Assembly (NCBI GenBank): GCA_009193035.1 | Contig: SWDT01000003.1 | Span: 806,001-870,000 of the forward strand | Source of the DNA: Halicephalobus mephisto | Taxonomy: Eukaryota; Nematoda; Chromadorea; Rhabditida; Panagrolaimidae | Direction of reading: 5' to 3' | Length of the DNA stretch: 64,000 nucleotides | Part shown: piece after piece, positions 46,603-58,339 of the stretch | Layout: each line of letters starts with the position of its first letter | How positions within the stretch are numbered: position 1 is the stretch's first letter | Notes under the pieces: model-generated | Database searches by the model: none | What the model was told of the DNA's origin: nothing | What the model saw: the letters and a program-made list of their open reading frames with translations, nothing else | Translations under genes and position numbers: made by a program

Positions 46603-47682
46603 TGCTGAAAAATCACGACAGATTGGCCACTGTCGCAAATGCCCTGAGGGCTTCCACGTCAGAACCGAATCTGAGGAAGAAGTTACAGAATTCCGGAGGT
46701 TCCCAAAAAGAGTAAATTTTATTTTTTTAATTCTAAAATAAAAAAATTTAAATTTTTTGAATTTATGAAAGATTTTTGAAATTCCATAAATACTTTGAAA
46801 ATCTAGTACAATTCTGAAATCTTCCAGAGCATCTTAGAAGTTTTTGAAGTCTTCCAGAATCTTGGAGGAAAATTTTTTGAAATTTTCTCGAATTTCATAA
46901 ATGTTTTAAGAATCTTAGAAAGTTCAAAAATCATCCAGAATCTTGGAGGAAAATTTTTTGAAATTTTCTCGAATTTCATAAATGTTCTAAGAAATTTAGA
47001 AAGTCAAAAATAATCTGAAATCTTGAAGAAATTTTTCGAAGTTTTCTAGAACTTCATAAATGTTTTAAGAATCTTAGAAAGTTCAAAAATCATCCAGAAT
47101 CTTGAAGAAATTTTTCGAAGTTTTCTAGAACTTCATAAATGTTCTAAGAATCTTAGAAAGTTCAAAAATAATCCAGAATCCTGGAGAAATTTTTTGAAAT
47201 TTTCTCGAATTTCATAAATGTTTTAAGAATCTTAGAAAGTTCAAAAATAATCCAAAATCTTGAAGAAATTTTCCAAATTTTTTCAAAATCTAAAAAAATT
47301 TTCGAAATTTTATAGTTTTTTTTTGGAATTTTTTAGAATTTGTTATATAATTTTCTGAAATCCTCCAGAATCTTACACAAGCTCCTGAAGCTTTCTGGAA
47401 TATTCCAAAAATCCAATAAAAATTAAATTCCGATTTCTAAGATCTTCCAAAAAATTTCGAAAATTCGCGTTGAGACATTTTTGTAAAAATAATTTTAAAA
47501 ATTTCATCATTTTTGTGAAAATTAATTTCAGAAAACCTACTTTATTGAAACCGAAAAACAGAAGCAGCAGTTCAGATTCCTCCGACAGTGAAGAAAAAGA
47601 ATTTTTGAAAGCTGATCTGATTTTGAAATTCAAAAAATACGACCACATTTGGTTCAAAGTAAGATTATTTAAAATTTCGTAA
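46603..47682 (+). CDS. small Ser/Lys-rich protein of unknown function (model tentative)
   Basis: A first exon from ATG 46603 (MLKNHDRLATVANALRAS) can end at a GTAAAT donor at about 46709. It joins in frame to an exon behind AATTTCAG at about 47531 (EKPTLLKPKNRSSSSDSSD). That exon runs to a stop at 47682 or splices at AAA|GTAAGA (47659). The product is about 85 aa, with S/D/E-rich and K-rich parts and no membrane segment. The intron consists largely of an 80-bp tandem repeat. Both exons stand out from the AT-rich surroundings by complexity and codon-like composition. No family recognised. Confidence 0.4.
46750..47300. repeat. about 80-bp tandem repeat in an intron
   Basis: Units of TTCATAAATGTTTTAAGAAT, CTTAGAAAGTTCAAAAATCA and TCCAGAATCTTG(G/A)AG(G/A)AA, about six copies with indels. 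Confidence 0.75.
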
Positions 47683-48250
47683 TTAAAAAAAAGTAATTTT
47701 TAAAATTAAAAAAAAAGTAATTTTCAAAATTTAAAAAAAATTAATTTTTAAAATAAAAAAAAATAATTTTTAAAATTTAAAATTTCGTAATTAAAAAAAA
47801 GTAATTTTTAAAATTAAAAAAAAAATAATTTTTAAAATTAAAAAAAAATAATTTTTAAAATTTAAAATTTTGTAATTAAAAAAAAGTAATTTTCAAAATT
47901 TAAAAAAATTTTTAAAAATTTCGTAATTAAAAAAGTAATTTTTAAAATTTGAAATTTTTGTAAAAATAATAATTTTTAGATTTTTATAAATTTTGTAATT
48001 CAAAAATATATTTTTTATATATTAATTTTTGTAAAAATCTAGGTTTTTAATTTTCGAATTCTTGCGTAAGAAAAAATGAACTCTGAAAAAAGCAAAACTG
48101 GCAAATTACGAACAAAACTAATTTGATTTTTTTAAAATTAATTTCTAAATTTTTATGTTGAGAAAATTTCATAAAAAATGTTATTTTTGGTTTTTATAGT
48201 ACTGTAATTTGATTAATAATAATTGTATGGTAATTTTCTGAGGCTTTTGA
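47683..48250. other. A/T low-complexity DNA
   Basis: AAAAAAGTAATTTTTAAAAT repeats to 48.0 kb, then an ATTCTTGCGTAAG...GCAAAACTGGCAAATTACG fragment of the short dispersed family also seen at 55.2-55.6 kb. Confidence 0.5.
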
Positions 48251-48812
48251 TCCCTGTCGACAAATCCTGCCCTGAGGCATTTGTTCACTTTTGATTAGTT
48301 TTAGTTTCGAAATTCTTTTTTTTTGAATTAATTTTTCTTATTTAATTGAAATATTAAGTTAATTTAATCACTGAGAAGTTTATAAAAGTGATAAAATTTA
48401 CGAAATAGGAGAAACGAATTGCATAGAGTTGAAAAATTTACATAAAAGTTGATCCCCTGAGACATTTGTTCACTTTTGATTAGTTTTAGTTTCGAAATTT
48501 TTTAAAAGTTAATTTTTCTTATTTAATTGAAATATTAAATTAATTTAATCACTGAGAAGTTTATAAAAGTGAAGAAATTATAAAATTTACGAAATAGGAG
48601 CGAATTGCATGCAGCTAAAAAAATTATATGAAAGTTGATCCCCTGAGGCATCTGTTCACTTTTGATTAGCTTTGGTTTTGAAATTCTTGTTTTTTGAATT
48701 AATTTTTCTTATTTAATTGAAATATTAAGTTAATTTAATCACTGAAAAGTTTATAAAAATGAAGAAATTATAAAATTTACGAAATAGAAATGAATTGCAT
48801 AGAGTTTTAATA
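48251..48812. repeat. 185-bp tandem triplication directly upstream of the CFAP57-like gene
   Basis: CCCTGAG(G/A)CAT(T/C)TGTTCACT recurs near 48271, 48455 and 48641, each followed by TTTTGATTAG(T/C)TTT, AATTGAAATATTAA(G/A)TTAAT and GAATTGCATAGAGTT. The third unit runs to within about ten bases of the start codon. Promoter sequence has therefore been tripled, or the repeat is the promoter. Confidence 0.85.
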
Positions 48813-51800
48813 ATGGACTTCAGGAGACGTCAAAGACCCATCCGGAGTACTTCGTCGACTCCAGACAGTATGTCCACTATGAGCGAAACGCCACGAACCC
48901 AGCGGTCAACCCGAGCCCCAAAAACTCCAAACAAATCAACAAGCAGTAGTGCCAGGTTTTCTTCTCTCAAACAACGGCCGATGCCTGTGGCAAGTCCTCT
49001 CCATGGCTTCAATCAAGGTGTATTTTACGGATCTGAAAAAGTCGCTTTAAATTTCATCGATCACGTCAGATTCATCGACGGTTCGGGTTTCGGATTCAAA
49101 GTTGTCGATCGAGATTACGGTGGTCGGGTTTCGGCCATCCAGACTTCTGCTGATTTCGGTTTTTTTACCGTATCTGTTGATGGAGAAAAAGGTTCAAAAA
49201 TCGTGATTCATGAAACTAAAGAAATCTACAGTATACTTAGGGAGTTTCCGACTACCGTACTCGGGGACCAGATTTGCGTGTCTTTGACGAACGAAACTTT
49301 GCTTCTGGTCTCCGGAGAGCCTGAGGGAAAATGGGGTACTGTAGCCCTCTACGGCTTCGAAGGCACCTTCTTGGCCGAGACTACGGTAACGCCGGAAACG
49401 CCCTCGAACAAGTTTGAAGTTTCCTTCTGTCCAGTCGACGAAACTATCATCTGTCTGGTTACGGTAGATCAGTGTTACTTGATGAGAGCAACAACGAACA
49501 TTATAAACACTTTTTCGTCCATAAAATTCTCCGACTTGACGTGCCATTCATGGGCCGATGACGTCACTTTGGCCTTTGGGACTCTCGACGGGAAAATCCG
49601 ACTTTATAGAGAAACTGTGCCTTTGGAAATCATCGACTTGAAAAAACTCCAAAAAAACCTCATCGGAAACAAGGACCCGACTCAAGCGAGTGTTTTGAAA
49701 ATTTTCGGAAATGATCAGAATCTTATTGTTTTCGTCCAAATCGGTCTGATTTTCATTTTTCCCGCAGGCGATTTGAAGGACAGATGGAAACATTCCAGAA
49801 TCATCGTCGTGAGTGAATTTTAAAAATTATTTTTGTTATATCTGTCAGTCCGAGTGTCCCGCATACTGATGACGAAGTAGATATCGTAAAAGGGTTTATC
49901 TAAGATGCCTGAGGCACAATACAAAATTCTGTATTGGACTCGACACACGCTACACAATATATAGCAATTTCTGTCGATAGAAACCGTATGTTCCCTTGTC
50001 AGAAATAAGACAATCCGTTCGGGAACAAGCGCTGTTTGTCAGTAATAAAAGAATCTGTTCGGGACCAAGTGCTATTTGTTAGAAATAAAAGAATCTGTTC
50101 GGGACCAAGTGCTATTTGTTAGAAATAAGAGAATCCGTTCGGGACCAAGCGTTTCTTTGTTAGTAATAAGAGAATCCGTTCGGGACCAAATGCTTTTTTT
50201 AGTAATAAGAGAATCCGTTCGGGACCAAACGTTTTCTTGTCAGTTGTGCTTTCTGCTAAGGATGGAGCGCTTGATCCAACAATTTTAGATAAACTCCCTA
50301 AAGAGGTTCACTACCTGTAGTTTCCTCCACATCGACCAGAGCAACGAAAACGTTCTGTACGGAGATTCGGAATCCTGCTGGATGTGCAATGTGTTTTATT
50401 CGGAAGCCCTCTGCGAGGACGGGATGCGGCTGATCACCGCCAGATGTTCGAAATCCGTTGTTCAAATTTGTTTTGAATCAAAATCGAAAAGAATCGCGGT
50501 TTTCGATTCAGAAGGTCTGATTCTGATTTCAAGCCTTCTGACGAAGCGAATTTTGTCTTTTTCGAAATTCAAAAATATTTTTGGAATCAGTTTTTTTCCG
50601 AACGGAAACAGAATCCTAATTGCCGAAAAAGATTCCATTTCTGTCTACAGTATCCTCATTTATGAACTTTTTAAAGAATCTACAGTATACCACGGAGATG
50701 TCCAGATTCTCGTCGGGAACCAGACTTGCGAATTTGCGGCTTTCGCGAATCCCGGAAAATTGACAGTAATCCAGATTGAAAATTTCTCGATTTTCTTCGA
50801 AATTCCACTGGAGTCGAATCAGGACATCCTCCAGCTAAAGTGGTCTTCGGATTCTGAATTCATCGGGATCTTGGCCAAGAAGGACTCGATTTACTTCGTC
50901 GACGCCCTCAGGGGCCAGTTACTGTGGAATTTGGAGTTCAAATTGAGGTTCTTCGTCGACATTGCTCTTCATGGGGATACTGTATTCGCTTTGGGAAACA
51001 AATTTACTGTAGCTAAAATAAAAAACAAAAAAGAATTAGAACCGATGAATGTCCACTTCGAAGGCGTAAGTTTCAATTCGACTTCGACTTCTGTGGTCAC
51101 GACTTCAGAAGGCTTCTACTACGGTACTCAGCTGGGAATCATCTTAAAAGCTCAAGCAGACAATGTTGAAAACGTTCAATTGATAAAAATGAGCAACGCC
51201 AAAGGCATTTCGAAAATGGAATGGATCAAAAACGAAAACATAATCCTCACCGGCCACGACGACGGCAGCCTTCTGATTCTGGACCTGAATCTCGAGGATG
51301 ATTCAGTTTCGAATTCAGATTCCAATCGAGAAAACTACAAAGTCGAAAAAGAAGAACCTCCAGAAGATACCGTAACCTGTAGATTCAACGAGTTTGAAAA
51401 AAATGTAAATTTTTATTTTTTGGTTTTTTATAATTAAATAATTTCTGAAATAAATTTCAGAAATTCCTCGTGAAAGAACTGAAGGTTGAGAGGAATCTGA
51501 TCAGGAATCAATGTAAACGGGTCTTCGACGACTTCAAAGACAAGAAGGAAAAAGAAATCCAGGACTTAAATCAGACCCTCGAGGCAAACATGACTGCCAT
51601 GAGAGAAAAATTAAGGGTAATTATAATTCCATAATTTGTTTTATCGACGTCAAAGTTAAAAGTTAAAGGTCAACGTCAAAGTTGATCGTTAAAGGTCGAC
51701 TTCAAAGTTGATTATTAAAGGTCGATGTCAAAGTTAACGGTTAGATGTCAACGTCAAAGTTAAAAGTTAAAAGTCAATGTTAAACTTGATCATTAAAGGT

Positions 51801-54800
51801 GAACGTCAAAGTTGATCATTAAAGTTCGACGTCGAAGTTAACAGTTAAAGGTCAACATCAAAATTAATAGTTAAAGGTGAACGTCAAAGTTGATCATTAA
51901 AGGTCGATTTCAAAGTTAACAGTTAAATGTCAACGTCAAAATTGATTGTCAAAAATCAACGTCAAAATTAACAGTTAAAGATCGATGTCAAAGTTCGACA
52001 TCAGAGTTCGAAATTAAAATTGACAGTCAGAGTTTAATTTTGACCTTTGACTGTCAACTTTGACTTTAAAGTTTAACATTAAAGTTGATCATCAAAGTTG
52101 ATAGTCAAACTTCAAAGTCAAAGTTCGACGTCGAAGTTGATTATCAAAATTCGATGACAAAATTTGGACTTTTCATTCTCAGATACTACTTAAAGATCAT
52201 CTTTGACTTTTAAAAATCCAGATAAGCTCTACTTATCAATCTAGATAAGACGATTTTTTGAAAAAGACTCAAATATTGTCTTAGAACGAAAGGTTTGAAT
52301 TTTAACTTCGAACATCGATGATCAACTTTGACTTCGAACTTTGCTGTTGAACTTTGATGATCAACTTTGATGTTAAACTTAAACTTTAAATTTTAAATTT
52401 AAACTTAAACTTTAAATTTTGAATTTAAACTTTAACTTTAAACTTTGAATTTAAACTTTAAATTTTGATTTTAAACTTCGAATTTAAACTTTAACTTTAA
52501 ACTTTAAACTTTAAACTTTAAACTTTAACTTTAACTTTAAACTTTAACTTTAAACTTTAATAAAATACTGATTACTGTAACTGAATCGATTTTAGATGAT
52601 AGAGGACAAGTATGAAGCTCGAGAAACCGCCTATGAAGAAACTATTTCAAAAATGAAAGCAGATTTCAAAAGAGACATTTTCGAACAAAAAAATTTTTAC
52701 GAAAATATGATCAACGATCAAATACGGTAACTGAGGAATAATTAGTTTATTAAAGAACATTAACCAAAATAATTAGTAAAAAAATTAAACATTATTCGTG
52801 AAGGGATCAATAGTATTTTATTTAATGATTTTCGAAAAATGGTCCTGGCACGAATAATGTTTAATCCGTTTTTAATTATGAAATCAGTTAACAATCTTTT
52901 AAACAGTATTCGTGACGGGACCAACTCCCATTTGTCAGCCAATTTCCAAAAACTGGTCCCGACACGAATAATGTTTAATCTGTTTTTAACTATTAAATTA
53001 CTATTTCTTCAAACATTGTTCGTGACAGGACCAATATTATTCTATTTGTAAATTTTCGAAAGTTGGTCCCGACACGAATAATGTTTAATCCATTTTTAAC
53101 TATTAAACTACTATTTCTTCAAACATTGATCGTGATAGGACCAATATTATTCTATTTATAAATTTCCAAAAACTGGTCCCGACACGAATAATTTTTAATT
53201 CATTTTTTTACTATTAAATTACTATTTCTTTAAACATTGATCGTGATAGGACCAATATTATTCTATTTATAAATTTCCAAAAACTGGTCCCGACACGAAT
53301 AATGTTTAATCTGTTTTTAACTATTAAACTACTATTTCTTCAAACATTGTTCGTGATAGGACCAATATTATTCTATTTATAAATTTCCAAAAACTGGTCC
53401 CGACACGAATAATTTTTAATTTATTTTTTTACTATTAAATTAACTAAGATATTAAATTTAATAATTTCAGAGCTTCGTTGGCGAAAGATGCAGAAGTAGA
53501 AGATAAATTTAAAAAAATTGAATCCGATCAAAGAGAAAATTTAAAAAAACTCGAATCTGAATTTTCATCCGAACGAGAAAATTTCGAAAAAAAAATTTCT
53601 GAATTGAAATCATCGATGGAAAAATTGAGGACAAAATTATTCGAATCAGAATCCATCATTCGACTTCTGAAACAAAATAACTTAGAAGAAAAACAAAAAA
53701 ATTCGATTACGGTAGAAAATTTAAAACAAAAATTTGAAGAAGAAAAAAAACAAATGATCGCTTCTATGAAGGACCTCAAGGCTACGGTAATTTTTAAAAA
53801 TATTTAAAAAATTTTATTTTTAATTTTTTCAAAATATTTAAAAAGTTTGGAAAATTTATGTTTATTTTTTTTTGAAATATTTAAAAATTTATTTTTTTTA
53901 AAAAGTTTGAAAAATTTATTTTTAATTTTTTTGAAATATTCTAAAAATTTTATTTTATTTTTTTAAATTTATTTTTATTTTTTTTTTAAATTTTTAAAAT
54001 TTATTTTTATTTTTTTTTAAAATTTATTTTTATTTTTTTTTGAATTTTTAAAATTTATTTTTATTTTTTTTCAATTTTTAGATTTTGATAATCGAAAACG
54101 AAAAATCGGCAGAAGTCCAGAATGTTCGTTCTCAGAAAATCCGTCTAGAAGCTTTGAGTGATGAATTGGCCGAGAATCAGAATCTTTTTGACGAAAAAAA
54201 TTCCCAAATCGAGAAACTCCAAGATCGAGTTAGTCTTCTGGAAAAAGAAAATGAAGCTCAGAACAAACTTGTCCAGAAACTGAATCAGAAGTCCATCATC
54301 TGTTCGAAAGACATCGAACAAGAACGCGAACATGTTTGTTTTTTTTTAATTTAATTAAATTTATTAATTCAAAAGAAATTTTTAAAATTTTTGAAATTAT
54401 TAAAAAATTTTATAAAGATTTCTGAAATTTTACAGAAAATTTTCGGAATTTTTAGAATTATTAAAATTTCTAAAAAATTTTAGAAAATTCAAGAATTTTA
54501 TAGATTTCTGAAATTTTACAGAAATTTTTCGAAATTTCATAAAATTCTAAGATTTCTGAAATTTTACAGAAACTTTTTGAAATTTCATAAAATTCTAAGA
54601 TTTCTGAAATTTTTAAAATTATTAAAATTTCTAAAAAATTTTAGAAAATTCAAGAATTTCATAGATTTCTGAAACTTTTTAAATTTTAGAATTTTAGAAA
54701 TTTTTGGAACTTTTGGAAATTTTATAAAAGTTTCTAAAAGTTCTCAAAAATTTGAAATAGTTTTTATTATTTTTAAAATTTAAATATTTTTAACTATTTT

Positions 54801-55032
54801 TATTCTTAAAATTTCTAAATTTTAAATTTTTTATTTCTTGATTTTTTAGAGAAGAACAGCAGAAAGCAGATTGAAAACTTTCGAAGCCATGGTGGAGGCG
54901 ATGAGTAATGAGATCTATGATCCTAAGAAACTAGAGAAAAACGCCTTAGGCATGTTGGCTTTCTTCAAGTCCCCTAACCAGCTTCTCAAGAGATCGAGAT
55001 CACATCATATTACTGTTAAACGACAAAAATAA
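48813..55032 (+). CDS. CFAP57: CFAP57 (WDR65)-like WD-repeat and coiled-coil protein
   Basis: Seven exons stay in frame: 48813-49808, 50289-51404, 51461-51616, 52596-52726, 53471-53786, 54082-54333 and 54850-55032 (3,150 nt, 1,049 aa). Residues 1-60 are S/T/R/P-rich. About 65-690 form beta-propeller-type WD repeats, with blocks such as FEVSFCPVDETIICLVT, LTCHSWADDVTLAFGTLDGK, KSKRIAVFDSEGLI and GHDDGSLLILDLNL. About 700-1000 are coiled coil (KFLVKELKVERNLIRN onward, through repeated E/K/Q heptads), ending in a basic tail. The block around CHSWADD...GTLDGK and the propeller-then-coil layout fit CFAP57 (1,250 aa in human), a motile-cilium protein. Other WD/coiled-coil axonemal proteins are the alternative. 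Nematodes are known for non-motile cilia, so the function is open. The start of exon 2 is uncertain by about 18 bases because it abuts repeat R1. Confidence 0.8.
49840..50288. repeat. dispersed repeat R1 (copy 2) in CFAP57-like intron 1
   Basis: Same block order as 2035-2365: TATCTGTCAGTCCGAGTG, GATGCCTGAGGCACAATACA, GGACTCGACA. About six subrepeats with AGAGAATCCGTTCGGGACCA follow, then GATCCAACA at the end. It fills nearly the whole intron. The ATTTTAG used as acceptor lies within or at the edge of the element. Confidence 0.75.
51630..52560. repeat. simple repeats in CFAP57-like intron 3
   Basis: Two zones. The first (51.64-52.15 kb) has units of GTCAAAGTTGATCATTAAAG and variants, 20-30 bp. 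The second (52.37-52.56 kb) is an ACTTTAAACTTTAA microsatellite-like run. Confidence 0.75.
52840..53435. repeat. 110-bp tandem repeat in CFAP57-like intron 4
   Basis: CTGGTCCCGACACGAATAAT recurs about every 110 bases (near 52955, 53064, 53174, 53285 and 53396), followed by GTTTAATCTGTTTTTAACTA and GTGA(C/T)AGGACCAATATTATT. The palindromic relation of TGGTCCCGACACGAAT to ATTCGTG(A/C)(C/A)GGGACCA within each unit could form a hairpin. Confidence 0.85.
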
Positions 55033-55682
55033 TCACTCTACTGTGAAAAATTAGAAATAAAAAATTTCACAAAATTATTTTTAAATTTTTGAATTTTATT
55101 CGTTCTAACGCAGAAATTCAAAAAATTCAAAAATTGTATTTTTATTTTGAAAAATAAAAATTATTTCATGTGAATTTTTAGGGAATTTTAGGGAATTTTA
55201 GGATTGTAGAAAAAGCGCGAGTGAGGACAGAAGGAGTTAACTTGGCAAAAATTGCCAGTTTTGTTCTTTTTCTACTTCCACTCGCTCTTGCGCGGGAATT
55301 CGAAAATTGAAAATTATTACAAAATTGTCTCGATGCAAATTTTCATTACTTTTACAAATTTTAGAATTTAGGTAAAAGGAATTTAAAAATTGAGATTTGA
55401 TTTCTGTAGTAAATGGTCAATTTTGCCATTTTTCACTTTACGCGGGAATTCAAAAATTTAAAAATTACAGTATCTTCTCAAATCACTGGATTCACAAACA
55501 TTAAAAACCAGTCTTTACGAAATAATCTAAACACGAATTTTCTGGAATTCGAAAATTTTGGGTAAAAAAAATTCGAAAAACCGCGAGTCGATTTTTGCCA
55601 GTTTTTCCATTTTTCGCAATTTTCTCACTTTACGCGGGAATTTGAAAATTGTTTTTAGATTTCATCGTTTATAATTCAAAAC
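55033..55682. other. intergenic between convergent genes
   Basis: Three fragments of a short dispersed family built on GCCA(G/T)TTTTTC...CACTTTACGCGGGAATT are found here (about 55.25, 55.42 and 55.60 kb), as well as at 13.7, 23.4 and 48.05 kb. No gene. Confidence 0.5.
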
Positions 55683-55688
55683 TTTATT
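55683..55688 (-). terminator. polyadenylation signal of the Ras-like gene
   Basis: AATAAA on the minus strand 62 bases after the stop at 55750 (AGATAAATAATAAAG context). Confidence 0.65.
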
Positions 55689-55749
55689 ATTTATCTTGTA
55701 CACTAAAATCGAAATAAAGTTTACCCGTGTGATACTGTATCCAGTGCTC

Positions 55750-56938
55750 CTACTGAATTCTGCAATTTTTCTTTTTCTTTTTTCCATTTAAGTTGTCAGA
55801 TTCGTCTTGATTGTGACCGTAATTTCCCATTTTTTCTGTTTGTCTGAATTTTTTGACAAGTCTGGCCAGATTATGAAAAGCTTGATCCACATTTTTTCTG
55901 AATTTTGCAGAACATTCAAGATACGGTAATCCGAGTTCTTCGGCAATTTTTTTCGCTTCATCTTGAGTTATTTGTCTTTCATCTTCCAGATCTGATTTAT
56001 TTCCGATTAAAATCATCGGAAAATTATCTCTGTCCCTGAGGCGATCTATGTGTCTGTGGAGTTTTTTCACGTACTCGAGGCTTTCTCTGTTGGTTATGGA
56101 AAAAACAAGAAGAAATCCATCTCCTGTCCGGAGATACTGTTCTCTCATCGTTGAAAATTCGTCTTGTCCAGCTGTATCGAGAACTAAAATCATTTTTATA
56201 CAATATTTTTAAAAAAATTTTTAAACTTAAAAAATATTCAAAAATTTCTAAAAGAAATCTAAAATAATTTTTTAAAAAACTCAAAAAAATCTAAAATAAC
56301 TTTTTAAAAAATCGAAAAAAATTTTCAAAATTAAAAAAATTTCGAATTTTTTTGGATTTACTTTTATATTATTTTTTGAATTTAATTTTGAATAAAAATT
56401 TACCTTCAATTTTACAGACAGAATCATCTAGGAAACATTGTTTGGTGTAAGAATCCTCGATAGTCGGATCGTAATCAGAAACGAAATATTGTTGAACCCA
56501 CTGAAGAGTCAGAGCCGATTTTCCAACACCTAAATATTCAAATTTGTTCAAAAATTCTTAAAAAACTTCAATTTAAAAAAATCCAAAAATAAAATTTTAA
56601 AAAATAAAAAAGATTTAATAACTAAAAATTTTAAAAAACAAAAATACTTTAATATTTTTCAAGATTTTTCGAATTTTAAAAATAAATTTGAAAATTTAGA
56701 AACTTTAAAAATAAAAATAAAAAATCCAAAAATTCGAAAAAGGTTAAAAAATAAAAATATTTGAATTTTTAAGATTAAAAGAAAGATTAAAATTTTTATG
56801 ATAAAAATATTCAAATTTTTAAAATTTAAAAAAATAAACTTTAAAAATAAAAATATTCGAATTTTTAAAATTAAAAAAAACTTTAAAAATAAAAATATTC
56901 GAATTTTTAAAATTAAAAAAAAAATAAAAATATTTGAA

Positions 56939-56970
<32 letters not shown>

Positions 56971-57053
56971 AATAAAGGTTTTTGAAAATTACCTCCAGAT
57001 CCGACTACTACGAGTCGGTAAGTGTTCCCCGCACTGGTGGCACTTGAGGCCAT
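55750..57053 (-). CDS. ras-1: R-Ras-type small GTPase
   Basis: Three exons, 57053-56993, 56529-56404 and 56183-55750, give 206 aa in frame. All G-box motifs are present: P-loop GSGGVGKS, switch I with [13 protein letters not shown], switch [20 protein letters not shown] and ECSAK. The protein ends in a lysine run and NCRIQ, a CaaX prenylation box. The effector sequence TIEDSYTKQ and the DGFLLVF block place it in the R-Ras/M-Ras branch rather than with K-Ras (let-60). By recall, C. elegans ras-1 shares the KKKKNCRIQ end, so I use that symbol with moderate certainty. The P-loop residue at the position of Ras G12 is Ser (GSGG), unlike the usual Gly-Ala-Gly. It is expected at the inner plasma membrane. 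Confidence 0.93.
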
Positions 57054-58335
57054 TCGACGGGATCTTAGAATACCGTAATTTGATTATTTAAGAAAAACAA
57101 AAAATCCACTATTATCCTCTATCCCTGACGATACTGTAGATATTCCTGAAAAAATTAATTTAAACTTTTTTTCGATAAAAAACGAATAAAAATCGAAACA
57201 AAATTTAATTTTTAAACGTTTTCAAAAATTTCAACTTTTTTTAAATTTAATTCAAAAAAGAAATCAATGAATATTTTTAAAAATAAAAAAATTTTGAATT
57301 TAAAAATAAAAAATTTTGAATTTAAAAATAAAAAAATTTCTGAATTTAAAAATAATTTTTTTACAAAATGGTCCCGACACGAATTTCAAAAAAAATCCGA
57401 AATTTTAAACAATTTAAAATTTTTTAATTTCAAAATTCTGAGGAAATTATTAAATAATTTTTAAAAACTTCTAAATTTTGGAATTTCTGAAAATTTCTAA
57501 AAAATTTTATTAATTTCAAAATTTCTAAATAAATTTTGAGCTTTTAAAAATTCTTAATTAGATTCTAAAATTCTCTAAAATTTCTAATTAGATTCTAAAA
57601 ACTTCAAAAATCTGACAATTCTGAAAATTCCAAATTTTTCAAAATTTCTAAATAAATTTAGAATATAGTTGGAAATTTTAAAAATTTCAGAAATTCTCCA
57701 GAATTTTTAGTTAGATTCTAAAAACTTCAAAAATCTGACAATTCTGAAAATTTAATAAAAACTTATAAAATTTCAAAATTTCTAACAAGATTCTGAAATT
57801 CTAGAATTTTCGAACAGATTCTGGAAGCTTCTACAAAAAAACGATAGTTTTAATGGGACAAATCAGGAAAATGGTGTACACGTAAACTTTTGCGAAAATT
57901 CGAGGCCGAGAAAGCGCACATTCGCGTTTTGAGAAAAGCGGTCTTGACGTCGAAACGGACAGTCACTGTCCATCGGTCGGATCACAACCATTTCGCCCGT
58001 TTCGTCGCCACGCAAAAATGTCAAAATTGATTTAAATGTGAATTTCACATTTTCAAATCTATATTTCTTATCTTTTAAATTTTTTTGGCCTAAAAAAAAT
58101 CGATTTTTTTTAAATTTATTTAAAATAAAGAAAAATACAATGACAAACATGTCGCGCGCAGAACGGACATAAGCGGTTTCCAAACTTTTCCCACTTTTGG
58201 TTTTCGCGGTCAGTTACCATTCGGCCTATTCGCGGGAAAACGACAAAACTGTCCATGTGGGAAAACAACAGCGCCAAAATTGGCATTGATTTCATTTGGA
58301 CAATCGCCAAATAAAAAACAAAAATTTAATAAAAA
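57054..58335. other. upstream region of the Ras-like gene and low-complexity DNA
   Basis: AT-rich to 57.85 kb, with one GTCCCGACACGAATTT motif. A GC-richer island follows at 57.86-58.3 kb (CGGTCGGATCACAACC, TCGCGCGCAGAACGG) that could be a distal promoter. No coding frame was supported. Confidence 0.4.
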
Positions 58336-58339
58336 TAAA

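Noticed and set aside
55750..57053. Assignment of the Ras-like gene as let-60 (K-Ras type)
   Set aside because: The switch I region TIEDSYTKQ, the GSGG P-loop and the NCRIQ end fit the R-Ras branch better.
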